Positions 46,463-57,602 of a stretch of DNA of 64,000 nt are shown one piece after another (position 1 is the first letter of the stretch; every line of letters starts with the position of its first letter). Made by a program: the position numbers and the translations under genes. The stretch comes from Lumnitzera littorea. Taxonomy: Eukaryota > Streptophyta > Magnoliopsida > Myrtales > Combretaceae. The stretch covers positions 74,123,077 through 74,187,076 of the forward strand of contig JAMXBB010000006.1 of assembly GCA_024138015.1 (NCBI GenBank), in the 5' to 3' direction. The notes beneath the pieces were generated by a model. That model ran no database searches. It worked only from the letters and a program-made list of their open reading frames with translations, and was not told where the DNA came from.

Positions 46463-47136
46463 AACATTTAATAGCAGGAGTTCATACCTAGTCAAAAAGT
46501 ATTATTGTACAACTCTTGATTGAAGCTGTTCCCAAGTAAGTTAAAATCTCGATGGTTTGAGTAATTTGAAATAGCTAATATTTTTCCTTATGATATAGTT
46601 AAGTTAAAAGCAAGAGACAATCGCACTTTCAAGGTATGGTCATTTCCTAAAACACTAATTTGAGGATAACATAGATAGTGACGCCACTATGGTGGTGAGC
46701 CGGAATTCATAATAAGATCGAAAAAGTCAAGCTAGTGACTATAAACTAAGTGCTTCATAGGAGGCAACTTATGTCTAACCAAACTATTTTTTTTATCTTA
46801 TTATTATTATTATTACATATAAAAAAAGAAAAGCACGAAAATTTGAATTTAAGGTCGTCGACCTATCAGTGGGCCTACGCATTTACATCGGCAATGTACA
46901 CTACCAACATACAGAGGAAGAGCCAGCATAAAGTGCTTTTTAAAGCACAACTATCGGTTTTCTCTCTCTCCTCACTCATTTTTCCTCCCAACTTTTCTCT
47001 CTACCTTCTTTCTCTCTCTAGATTTCTCCTAAACTCTCCTTCTCCCATACACCCACAACTATATACAATCTCTCTCTTCATTTTTTCTACACACATTTCC
47101 ATTCTTCCTTGCAGATCTGTGCTTTCTACTTTCACC
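46463..47136 (+). other. 5' internal leader of the outer element
   Basis: Non-coding leader between the nested element and the decayed ORF. It includes GGTGAGCCGG and GCTTCATAGGAGGCAACTT near 46696-46770, a block often seen upstream of the ORF in non-autonomous Athila-like elements, and a CT-rich region (46965-47105). Confidence 0.5.
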
Positions 47137-48157
47137 ATGCCACCTAAGAAGATGCAACCTTGGTGAAAGAAATAGAAGACAGCAATCACTTCTTCTTCCA
47201 GAAGTTCAAGTAGGGATCTATTGTGACATCAAGAGTATGCTAGGGAAAGAAGGAGGAAGTTACAATAGATGACAATCATGAATCAACAATATCTGGATTG
47301 GACTCTTTTGTAAGAGTATGGAATGGACGATAAAGTCCAACAAATGGTTCTTGATAAAACATGGTTTCGGTTATTTGAGGTAGAAGACCTACTTTTAGAA
47401 ATATAGTCATTAATTTTTTGTCCACTTTGCAGTTGAAGAGAAGTGGGCGAATGTCTACTTTCACATTTCACATTTATGGAGAAATTCATGTAATTGAATT
47501 GAATTGAATCAAATTAGTTATTTTCTGGGTTTATATGATGAGGAGGAAGTCAATTTGCCAAACTCCTAGCCTAGTGATATGATTGCTGAGAGATTTTGGT
47601 TTTAGTTAATTCATCCTAGGCGGGACAATTTTGCACCTTCAAAGTCGTTCGCTACGACTTTCTCAATAGTGGAGCATAAGCTACTCTACCATATTTTTGT
47701 TCATACTCTCAACTGTAAGAAGAATAGCCATAGCAAGGTAAATAGTTTTGACATGTTTTATCTATACAGTAAGATTTTTTGATATCAAATAGATTTGGGA
47801 ATAGAAATAGCAAATTTTATCTATAAATAGATAGATGATACTAGGATACAGGTTATCTTTTGTAGTGAGTATATTATCACATTATTGAAGGATATAGGGC
47901 TTTTTCAAGAACAAGAGGGGCACAATGATATTCTATGTAAGCCTATTTTTGTTGCACCCTTTAAGGGTTGGGGATTGGTTAAGATAAATAATAGGCCCCA
48001 TCATATTGATGAGAAGGATATTCTTGAAAATCCTCTTGTTACCAGAGTGTCTACTTCATATCAACTACGCGCTGGTAGTTTTGGGCAATTGAGTACTGAA
48101 ATTAGAGAAATCCAGAATGAAATTAAGAAAGAAAGGAAGAAGAATAAGAAATTCTGA
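47137..48157 (+). pseudogene. Decayed ORF of non-autonomous Athila-like element
   Basis: The frame opens MPPKKMQPW at 47137 and is broken by many stops. Pieces read RLFEVEDLLLE, FTFMEKFM, then YFLGLYDEEEVNLPNS, ERFWFQLIHP, and intact from 47885 KDIGLFQEQEGHNDILCKPIFVA, then RVSTSYQLRAGSF, ending with a charged Lys-rich tail at 48157. The GLYxEEE and ERFW segments are typical of the putative plant transposon protein carried by such elements in place of gag-pol. The molecular function is unknown. It lies after the leader and before a 1.7-kb non-coding region. Confidence 0.6.
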
Positions 48158-49860
48158 ACTACTATGTTCAATATGCTAAAGTCTGCTATTTCATGTTTCC
48201 AACCAGTAGCTGTAAAGCAACTTCATTGTAAGACTTCCAGTGTAAAAAGTAGTAGCACCGATGGAGACAGTTAAATATTTGTGCTTTTTTCTAATTTCAT
48301 TTTAAGTTATTTTCTTTTTTTTTTATTTGTTTTCATTTTTCTTTTATTTTCACTTTGCTGTTAGGTTATTTTTGTTTAGTACCCATTTGTTTAGGTAACG
48401 CTCAATCATGAACATTACTATGTACTCTTAAGTGCACTTTTATGCTATCTTTGCTATTTCATGTTTCTTTGCATTTAATGAGACAAGTCAAATTTGAATT
48501 CTATGCTAGCAATAATCTTATGCTTGGAATTTTCCTTGTTGCTGAAAATTTAAATCTAGGGGAGTACCAGTTTTTCATTTCTTATTGTTGCGAATTTTTA
48601 TTTCCTCTTGAATAGTAAATAGAAGATAGTAAGGACACTATCTATTCTAAAGTAAGGGAAAGGAAATATAGGAAATGGATTTTGAATTAATTTGAATATC
48701 AATTTTGATGCCAGTTTTTGTTTACAAGTAGTTATACTTTCCTATTAGTTTGAACTTTACTTATTCTTAAGTATCTGGCAATATTTAGGGCAATTTTTTT
48801 TTTTAAATTTTGAATTTCTTGTTTGGAATCTAGAGATTATACAAAGAAAATTTTTTTGATGACATCTGATTGTGATTTAAATAATTAACTCACTAAGGTG
48901 CCCTACTTACCAATGTTGAGATTTTTGTACTCAGTTAAAATTAATTAGTCAATTCTTTAGTAACCTAATTTATCTAGTTTTTAGCCTTAGAATTTGAAGT
49001 TTAAGAGTTGGTCAAGTCCTTAAGTGAAAAGTAAACAAGTTCACTTCTATGTAGAGTTAGTTAGTATATGGCCCTTTTAGTTATTCTAATGGCACTTTAA
49101 CACCAAGTGAAAGAGGTAAGTGAAGCTTTGAACTTAATGATTCTTATAAAAGAAGTTTGAAAAATTTTAGTGAGCATTTAAAAAGGGATGAAATGAGAGC
49201 CTTTACTTCAATAACTCAAGAAATTGAGTTAAGAGTATCCTAACTTAAATGTTAGAGTGAGGAAGAGTTCGTAGGGGTCCCTTTAAAACCTGGTCACTTG
49301 AGTGATGAGCTTGAGATGTGCCAACTCAATGCACTTACTATAACGAGAAGGACAAAAGGGTAAAAGTTCGGTATCTGAACTAAGAAAGAAAAAGAAAAAA
49401 AAAAGAGAAAAATTTAGGAATGGAAAATGGAAATTTTAAATGCAATTCAAGAAATGAACTAATGCTTGTAATAAAATAAAATAAAAAAGGAAGAAAACTT
49501 AAGGATAGAGTAGATACCATATGCTTTCACTACTTTGTTAACTTGTTTGTCGGAATAATTACAAGAATAATATGTTTGCTAAGAGTTGTGTAGTTTAAAT
49601 GGATGTTTTTTCCTTCTAGGATTGAGTATCTACTTTTGAAATAGAAATCCTAGGTTAAACACTTAGATTAAAATTTGTTTTTTTTTTTTTTTAGAATGAT
49701 TGGTTAATTTCAATTGTAGTACTTTGATCACATATTTTGGTTTAGTTCGAGCGGTAGGCATTATAAATTAGTGAGTTTGAAAGTGTGAAATATCAGATGT
49801 CTTGGATTAACTATTGAAAAATTTGTATTTTCAACGATAGATTTCTTTAGTTTTGTTTAT
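48158..49860 (+). other. 3' non-coding region of the outer element
   Basis: No coding frame. AT-rich sequence runs up to the hairpin and purine tract before the 3' LTR, as is usual for this class. Confidence 0.5.
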
Positions 49861-49899
49861 TTTGCTTGAAGACAAGCAAAAGTTCAAGTGTTAGGAAGT
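49861..49899 (+). promoter_or_regulatory. Hairpin and purine tract before 3' LTR
   Basis: TTTGCTTG pairs with CAAGCAAA around AAGA (49861-49880, perfect 8-bp stem). After 19 bases, including the purine-rich GTGTTAGGAAG, the LTR begins at 49900. The layout is the same as at 12181-12221. Confidence 0.65.
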
Positions 49900-51280
49900 T
49901 GATAAAGGAATATTTTTCATGCTTTAAATGTGAAAATTAGATAAAATTATTATTGATTTTATAGAAATCATTAAGAAATGGTAATTAATTATTTTCATTT
50001 GGACATTTTAGGAATTGGAGGATTTAAAGTGGAAATGTGGACGATTTAGAGGATTTTTATGCAAATGAACAAAGTTTGAATCAATAAGTTACAATTTGGA
50101 ATTCAATACAGCCAGCCTTTTAGGCGACCTACACTTATACTACTGACCTTGAAGTCTACACCATCAGCCTTCATTAAAAAGAAGCTTTACACGAGCTAAC
50201 CCTAGTTTTTCTTATAAATAGTCTTCTGTTTCACTATTTAGAAGACTTTTGTTTTCTTAGAGATACACACTTTCCTAAGACTTAGAGAGTTGTAGATTAG
50301 TTATTAAATAGTTCTTGAAGAATTCTTCTATAGAATCACTTAGATCATTAAGAAGATTTTGCTTTTGCTATAGAGACTAAGTTTTGGAGTTGCAATTGAA
50401 GCTTATCTTTTCTAATCACAGAATTGGTGACATCGATTTTAATTATATTTATGCAATTTTGTTAATTATTCATGCTATTAATTATGAATTTCCTTGTAAT
50501 TTCAATTAGTAGTTGCACTTTTGTTTCAAATTCCATGTTTGGCTAAATTTATTTGTGGGAAGTGATGAAACCTTAGATAGCTAAGATAATAATTATGTTC
50601 ATGTTATAGGATTAATAAATATAGGGCTAATTCATGATTACAATTTCTATGATTTCAATTATAGTTTAATTGATTATAATTGTTTAAAACACTAGTAATA
50701 CGAGAGTTGCTATAAAGTTTGTTATAAATTCTTAGTTAATTTTATTGATTAATGTGGAAGCAGCATTAATTGAATTAATTAGAAATTATCTAGAGATTAA
50801 TGCAATGTTTATCGATTGATTATTCACTAAGACATTAGGAATAATTGATTTAGGACATTAGATAATCATAGTATCGAGAGATATCTGATTGTAATTTAGA
50901 GTCCACTGTTAATTGGAGATGCGAGAACTAACTGATTAATTAGGGGTTTAAATCCTTAAGTTTTAGAGTATAATAATTTTGCTTGAATGACCATATAATT
51001 AATAATTTATATAACATGATAACAATTTAATTTGCATAATCTAAGGTAGATTATGTTTTTCCCACAATTCTCAATTGATTACTTAGTTTTAGAAATTTTA
51101 TAGTTATTTTCTTTTCAATAGTTTTAGTATAGTTATTTGATTAGTTAATCTATTTTTTATTGCTTGAAGATTGATAAGAACTATCATAAGTTTAGTAACG
51201 TTATAGTTCACGAGGATTGACAACCTTACTTGCTCTGTGTTACTTGATTCCGACCTAGTATACTTGCTAGAGCATTCGCA
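49900..51280 (+). repeat. 3' LTR of the outer Athila-like element
   Basis: Starts TGATAAAGGAATA, ends CATTCGCA at 51280. It contains CTTATAAATAGTC near 50211 and an end block GAGGATTGACAACC near 51209, related to the block near 24557. It aligns with 33635-34552 over its first 890 bp. Confidence 0.82.
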
Positions 51281-51754
51281 ATTTAACTTATATATATATA
51301 TAATTTAAGCGAATCAGAATTTTGGAATTTCAAACTAGTAATTTGGTTTTACTTTTGACATTTCAGGTCTATATGCTATAAACTATGTTATAGATTTTTA
51401 TTTGATATAGCTTGGATGTATCTTTAGTAAAAACATTTTATCAACTTAAAGTTTCAAAATGTTTTCATAAACTAAAACTAGCAAGTGTTAACAAATGGAT
51501 AATCCATTATATTAGGCATATCTAAAAATAAAAGTGGACAAAGATTAAAAAGAAAAAAAGTAGTTTATTTAGACCTAGCAAGTTTTATTTAAGTGGGAGA
51601 TGTGGTGGATTGTCATTACCTTTAAGGTTTTAGGGTATGAAAACTATGATTTGGGACAACTAAAAAAATATATGAACAATCACTATATGTATGGGACATT
51701 ATTGTGGAGAGAGGTAGTAAATAATTTTATGGATGGTTGGTACAAGTTATGAAC
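51281..51754 (+). other. Possible 3' end of a copia-like element
   Basis: After a short (TA)n, the plus strand has AAGTGGGAGAT (51591-51601), the usual copia polypurine tract, followed by TGTGGTGGATTGTC as a possible LTR start. The LTR would be split by the solo LTR at 51755. No copia protein motif was recognised upstream, so this stays tentative. Confidence 0.3.
51750..51754. repeat. Target-site duplication TGAAC (left)
   Basis: Exact copy at 55376-55380 on the other side of the solo LTR. Confidence 0.9.
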
Positions 51755-54700
51755 TGTAACACCCTGACTTTGAAGCATTCGTGTAAAAATTTTTTACAAA
51801 TTTTTTGTGCTTAAAGACAGTTTGTTATTTTCATCCTTGAGTTAGGGATAAGCCTAAACCTATATCTAACCTAACCATTCCACTTCACAACATGTTTGTT
51901 TTCAAATCACTTCTCATTCAACACAACAATCAACCATAAAAGTTTTTATAGAAGTGTGCCATGCTTAGAGCATCACATTTATACACTTCTACATAGTATA
52001 GTAATCTTTTACAATTATACACATTTGACTACAACTATTGCACTATATCTTCCTTGAAGTAATACATAATGATTATTTGTTTTTACTATCATCCTTGAGT
52101 TAAGGGTAAGCCCAAACCTATATCCAACCTGCTATTCTACTTTGCAAAACAATTGTTTTCAAATCACTTCTCATTTAACATACAATCTACAACAAAAGTA
52201 TATTTATACAGTTCTATATAATATACTAATCTTTTATAGTTATACACATTTGACTACAATTGTTGCATTATATCTTTCGTAAAGTGACATTGATATCTTC
52301 TTTGAAGAATTGCCTTCATATACTTAAATCATATCCTATAGCCAATGACTTCTCCTAAGACCTTATCTTTAGCTAGTACTCTGTTGTCTCTTTACCTCTA
52401 TGGTACAATTCTTTGTCTAACTTATCCTTAAGTTAAAGATAAGACAACTTATTCCCTTAGCTTACTATAAACTGAATGAGAGTAGATGAACACATAACAA
52501 TAAGCATAGCTAATAGCATAGGCATATCAATAAGTAGTAAATCAAATTATAATTTCTTGTCACTTTCTAGCCAAATAGTTGATGCAAATAATGTACGCAA
52601 CACTAATGCATGTAACGTACTGGTATGAATGTCCTAGCTTAGCCTAACAACTCATCCAATTAGTCAACACATCCAAGCATCTAGATATAATGCCTAAGAA
52701 CCAAAAGGCAACAAAGAGATGCGTAAGGGTAAAACTCCTAAAACCAAATCAAACAAAAACTACCTAAAGTAGATTAGAGATGTTATTCTATATGCTTAAA
52801 AACTTAGCTTTTATAAATCAAGTTGTTTACTCAATAAACCTTACTTTGCTTTTCATATTATGCTATGAATGCATCAAGTCACATACCAAGTAATACCTAA
52901 CAAATTCAAGCAAGCATTCTCATTATTTATTAGTTTAGCCCTTACATAGTTTCCTTGTTAGTTCTAAAACCTCAATATTGGGTTCACTTAAGCGAATACC
53001 TTAGGAGAGAGGGTTAGTACCTAACTTTTCTTAAGTTAGTGCAAATTTTAATAGATGTCATATAAACATTAAGCAACATAATCACGACAACCAAGTCTAA
53101 TCATTCAGTTAGCAACAATTATAAAAGATGCTCAACATAACTCATTAAGCAAGACATTAACTTGCAACCAGGCTCTACCAAGTCAAAACATCACAAGTAT
53201 GCAAATTTAGGAGTAGACATAAATCTATGTGAGATACACAAATATCCACTTCCCTAGCCTACTATTCATTCCCAAAGCACTCACTAGCATAGTGCTCCTC
53301 TTTAACTATCTTACCTAATATAGATAAATATCACCAAAGTTAACTACAAATTATGTGTTAATTTATACTCTAACTTGATGTTAACTTACTAAATTTTAAG
53401 TTTGTTCTGTTAAGAGAATATTTGTTTTAGATTGCCTCTAACTTAGTCTCTAATTTAGCTTTTAACTTAGCCTTTAAATTAGCCTTTGAATTATCCTTTA
53501 ATTTAGGTTTGTTTCAAAATTTCTAAACAAGTACTATCTAACTTATATTCTTAACTTTACCAATTGAGAATCTCTAGTACTTTACCTGACTCGATCCTAA
53601 GCTTAACCTATACAAGAACTCCTAAGTGTAGCCTTTGATTCAACCCAAACATTTCATTTACTTATAATATTCCCCCTTTTTAGTCAAACCAAGTTAATAC
53701 CAATAAGGAACACATTATATGTTACATTAATTGGGACTCTTTTTGCCAATGTGTTAATTGTACAAATTACCTTATTATTCATATTTAGTAATATATACAT
53801 GAATAATGGGAAAATACTTATTAATTAGTATCCATGCTCTATTAAATCCATGAAAAATACATTTTTCTTAGAAAATCATAATTGCTATTCTATAGTTATG
53901 AAAAGTACCATAATAGCATAATATATAATTTATTCTGAAATATCAATTTTAAGCCCAATTTTGCTAAAAATTAGCCTAAATTAGGTAAATGACCAAATAA
54001 AATTATAAGACCTAAACTCAATACTTCCAAAATCATAACTAAGCTCCAAAAATCTTTACAAATCAAATTCATTCAAACATTTAATTTCACCAATTATTTC
54101 TTCAACATAAAAATATGATAGATTTAACAAAATGACTTTTATAAATATTAAACGTATAATTTATCAAAAAAATCTTTTTATGTAAACTAAATAATAATAC
54201 TATTTACTATTTTTAAAAATTATTGCAAAATTTCTTAGAATGGGAAAGTTTCTTAAGGAACCCATATAAGCGCTTCTACATGTAAATATACTTAAGAATA
54301 CTAAGTTTCATAATTTTTTAACATCTTTTGATATTTTTTGTAAAATAAATTAGTTTCAAGGCTAAAAATTACATCATCTCTTCATTAGAGCTTTGAGCAC
54401 TATTGGTTAGAGAGGGACGGTCGATTAGACTACCTATGACGTCAATCTTCAACTCTTAAAACACCACCATGTCATGTTGTCGTTTGCTATAAGAACCCCA
54501 TTTCCCTCCTATTTTGACTATTATTTTGCCATTTTTTGTTTAAATGCTAAACTAGTTCTTTTAGGAGGGTTTTCTAGTGTTTAATCTGCTAAAATGGCTT
54601 AACATTAACCCTATAGCTCTTTTTAATAAAAATCTAAGTGGTGGAGAGGTGGAAAGAATTTTCCTAGTATCCATAACCATAAGTGAGAATATTAGCTATT

Positions 54701-55375
54701 TTGCAACTAATTAAATAATATACTTTGTTGCTGTCTCATTTAACATACTTTTCCATATGTCCAAGTGTATACTACACCAATTCTAGTTCATTCCAGGTGG
54801 TTTTGCTATTTTTGTAATTTTTTAGTAATTAATTATAATTTTAGCAATTATTTAATATATTATATTAACATATTTACATATCAGGGTACATATAATGTGT
54901 ATAGTATACTTATATAATTACACTATATGCTATTTAACTCCTAGTACTAATTTTTTTTTTATATCAAATAATTTATCTTTAAAGTCTTATGGCCTTTAGG
55001 AACTCAAATTTTGAGTTTTCAATAATTATCGAGCGATCTTGGTAAAAATACATTTTATTGAAATTAAATAATTTATAAAATTTATTTTGAAAAATTAATC
55101 TTACTAGAATTCTTCTTCAAACTTCTATGACCTCATATTAAAATTTGACTTAATTTAGATAACTTTTCTTGAAAGTTTTAAATCATACTGAACGACCTAA
55201 CTCATATTGATATTGAGTAATTAGAGTATTCTCACATAACTAAACTCATTCCTCACGCTCCCCTTAATAAGTTTATTTGGTTATTTTCTTAGCAATACTT
55301 TTTAAGTTTCACATATAATAAAAGTAACTCACTATTTTTGGTTCATAGTAATATGTCAAAAACTGGGGTTTCACA
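51755..55375. repeat. Solo long LTR (3.62 kb) with perfect TSD
   Basis: Begins TGTAACACCCTGAC and ends GGGGTTTCACA, with identical 5-bp flanks TGAAC. No retroelement protein could be read inside. The ends match the long LTRs of Tekay/Del-type chromoviruses (recalled family knowledge). It contains an internal duplication (about 51829-52060 and 52087-52280) and AT-rich sequence with no gene. Orientation was not settled. Confidence 0.82.
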
Positions 55376-55380
55376 TGAAC
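55376..55380. repeat. Target-site duplication TGAAC (right)
   Basis: Exact partner of 51750-51754. Confidence 0.9.
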
Positions 55381-57602
55381 CTAATAGTAGACGATTACAT
55401 GTCATTGATTTGGATGTAGCAATCAATGGATCTATGTGACAATTTTGTGCAAAAGATGCTAGATTCTTTCTATATATTGCCTCACCTAAGCAAAGTAACC
55501 AACAAGACTTGTCTTTGTTGTTTGTTTATGATGCTGGATTAGTGTAATTGTTTGGCCATGCATATAGTATGGAATATTTGTGTTTATACATTATTTCTTT
55601 AGTGAACTTTGTGGCTCACCCATATTTGATATTTTCCTTTCATATGTACAGAATGAGTGATAATAATTGCTATGACGGCTTAAGTTATGACCTAAGGATT
55701 AGTGGAACGTGTAGCAATAGCTCGGCAGATAGTTTTGACCTATATAATGAACTTAGTTTAGGGGTTTATTTAAACCAAGATTTATAGTATTTTATTTTGT
55801 TTGAAAGATAAATTCTATGTTTTCAAATATTGATAGATCCCTGTAGTGTTATTTATATTTTAAGTTCATGAACGAGTTGTGGTGCTTCTAAATTGAAGAT
55901 ATATGTGTGTTCTCGTATATATTGGGAGTAGAATGGATCTTAGAGCCTTACATGTTCCAGCACGTGCGAAAATACATGGTAGAGTTGTCCCACCTTGATG
56001 GTGTTGCGACATGATATCAGCTGAATCCAGTTGACTAGGTGGAAGCACGTTTTCCATCTCTAATTGATTTTTCCTTTTTTTTTCCTTTTTTTTAACCATA
56101 ATAACAGGTAAGTATGTGTATACCTCAACAGTGAATAGTGTGCACAAGGGACAGATCTTCGTTATGTAATAATAGTTTGCGTCATTTGTTTTTGTTTACA
56201 GGGACCACTACTGCACTTACTTACTCTTGGGCTTCAAATCAATTCGCACGGCCCAGTTACCCATAGCTTCCTGACCATCCTTCACATTTGAACTTATCTT
56301 GATTTAGTTTATTACGCCTAAAACAAGCCCTATTTCAAAGGTAGAATTGCATTTTCTTTTCCTTTTTGTTATCGTCAATTTTACGAGAAAATGACTTCGA
56401 TATCAAAACACAATCATTCCTATAGTATTTTTTAATAATGGTTTTGAAAATTTAGTAATGCATTAAGGACACATGTATATTTTGAAAAAAGTATAAGGAG
56501 ATGAAGTCATATAATCGAAAATTTAAGAAATATGGTCACAATTTTGTATTTGGAATTATCATAAAATAAATGAAATGGATGGGGATATATCATAAGAAGC
56601 CTTATAGATTCTTGTTTTTGGCATAATAAAAATATGGAATCATCATAACATGTTTTTACGGCGTGATAGTTAATAGTTTTTAAGATCTAATGTAAATATA
56701 GAGCAAAGTTTTCTTCAATATCTTTATGATTAATAATAGGATTCAATTTCTTCTAAGGTGGATTAGTTTAGATTGCATATAAGGCCATCACCATCACGCG
56801 TTGCTTAGCATGATTTTAGAGGGGACAACACTTCACGTTGAGTTGCTTTGCGCTAGGGAATAATCTTTGTTGAAGGTGCAACCCTTTATAGAGGACTACA
56901 AATAAGTACTTCTTCTTCTTTTTTTTTTTTTTCAAGTATGACAATGGCTTGAAAAAATGAAGCAATAGATTTCCTTTTTTCCCCTCAGTTTTGGGTTTCA
57001 TAAAATAATGTAAAAAATCGATAAGGAAATTTTATGAAAGAATTTCAAAGTGAAAAGTTTCTTATCATGTTTGATGTGGTATCTAAAAATCTCTAAACAG
57101 GATCCCCAATATTTCAATCGTCTAATAAAATATCTTCATGTATCTAATCCTATATCAAGCATAACCGGTTCCTAACCGGTAATAGAAGACTTATCTCTTG
57201 TTATGCTATCAAGTATCAAGATGAAAGTTTCTGTCTAAGAGGTATTATAGTTTTCTTGCTATATGGAAAACCTAGAATGAGAGGACACACACTAGCTACT
57301 TTCCTAACTAATTATAGTTTTCTAATGTTGGAACATCAAGAAGATTGCTAGAATGATCATAAGTAGCAATTATTTTGAGGTCATAGTAATGGTTTGAAAT
57401 ATATGTGCATATTTTCCACGGTAACAAGATGGTGAAATCATATTAAAAAAATTTCAGAGGGCTATCTACACTTAATTAATAGCTTAGAGGATGTATTCGT
57501 GATTTCCCCCTGGAAGAATGACTTTTTGCCATCTGACATGAAATTATATACAGTGACAAGTGTGAACCAATAAGAAACCTTCTAGAAAAGAATATCATAA
57601 TG
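55381..57602. other. Intergenic region downstream of the RBL gene, no confident gene
   Basis: A 79-codon plus-strand frame at 55548-55787 has ordinary composition (from 55651: MSDNNCYDGLSYDLRIS) but no recognised family or neighbours. The rest is AT-rich with a few T-runs. The 3' UTR of the rhomboid gene should lie just below 57603; no clear polyadenylation signal was picked out. Confidence 0.4.

Larger units (their letters stand above)
33635..51280 (+). mobile_element. Non-autonomous Athila-like element hosting a nested Tat-like element
   Basis: Two LTR copies (33635-34552, incomplete; 49900-51280, about 1.38 kb) are clearly similar and lie in the same plus orientation, each with a CTTATAAATAG TATA box (near 33979 and 50211). 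Between them, after removal of the nested minus-strand element 34553-46462, lie about 3.4 kb. This contains a leader, one decayed ORF (47137-48157), a long non-coding 3' region, a hairpin and a purine tract. No gag, protease, RT or integrase was found, so the element would have depended on proteins from a relative. TSDs were not recognised. Confidence 0.75.

Noticed and set aside
46750..47166. 138-codon plus-strand frame
   Set aside because: Covers the CT-rich leader of the non-autonomous element in a frame unrelated to the conserved ORF that starts at 47137.
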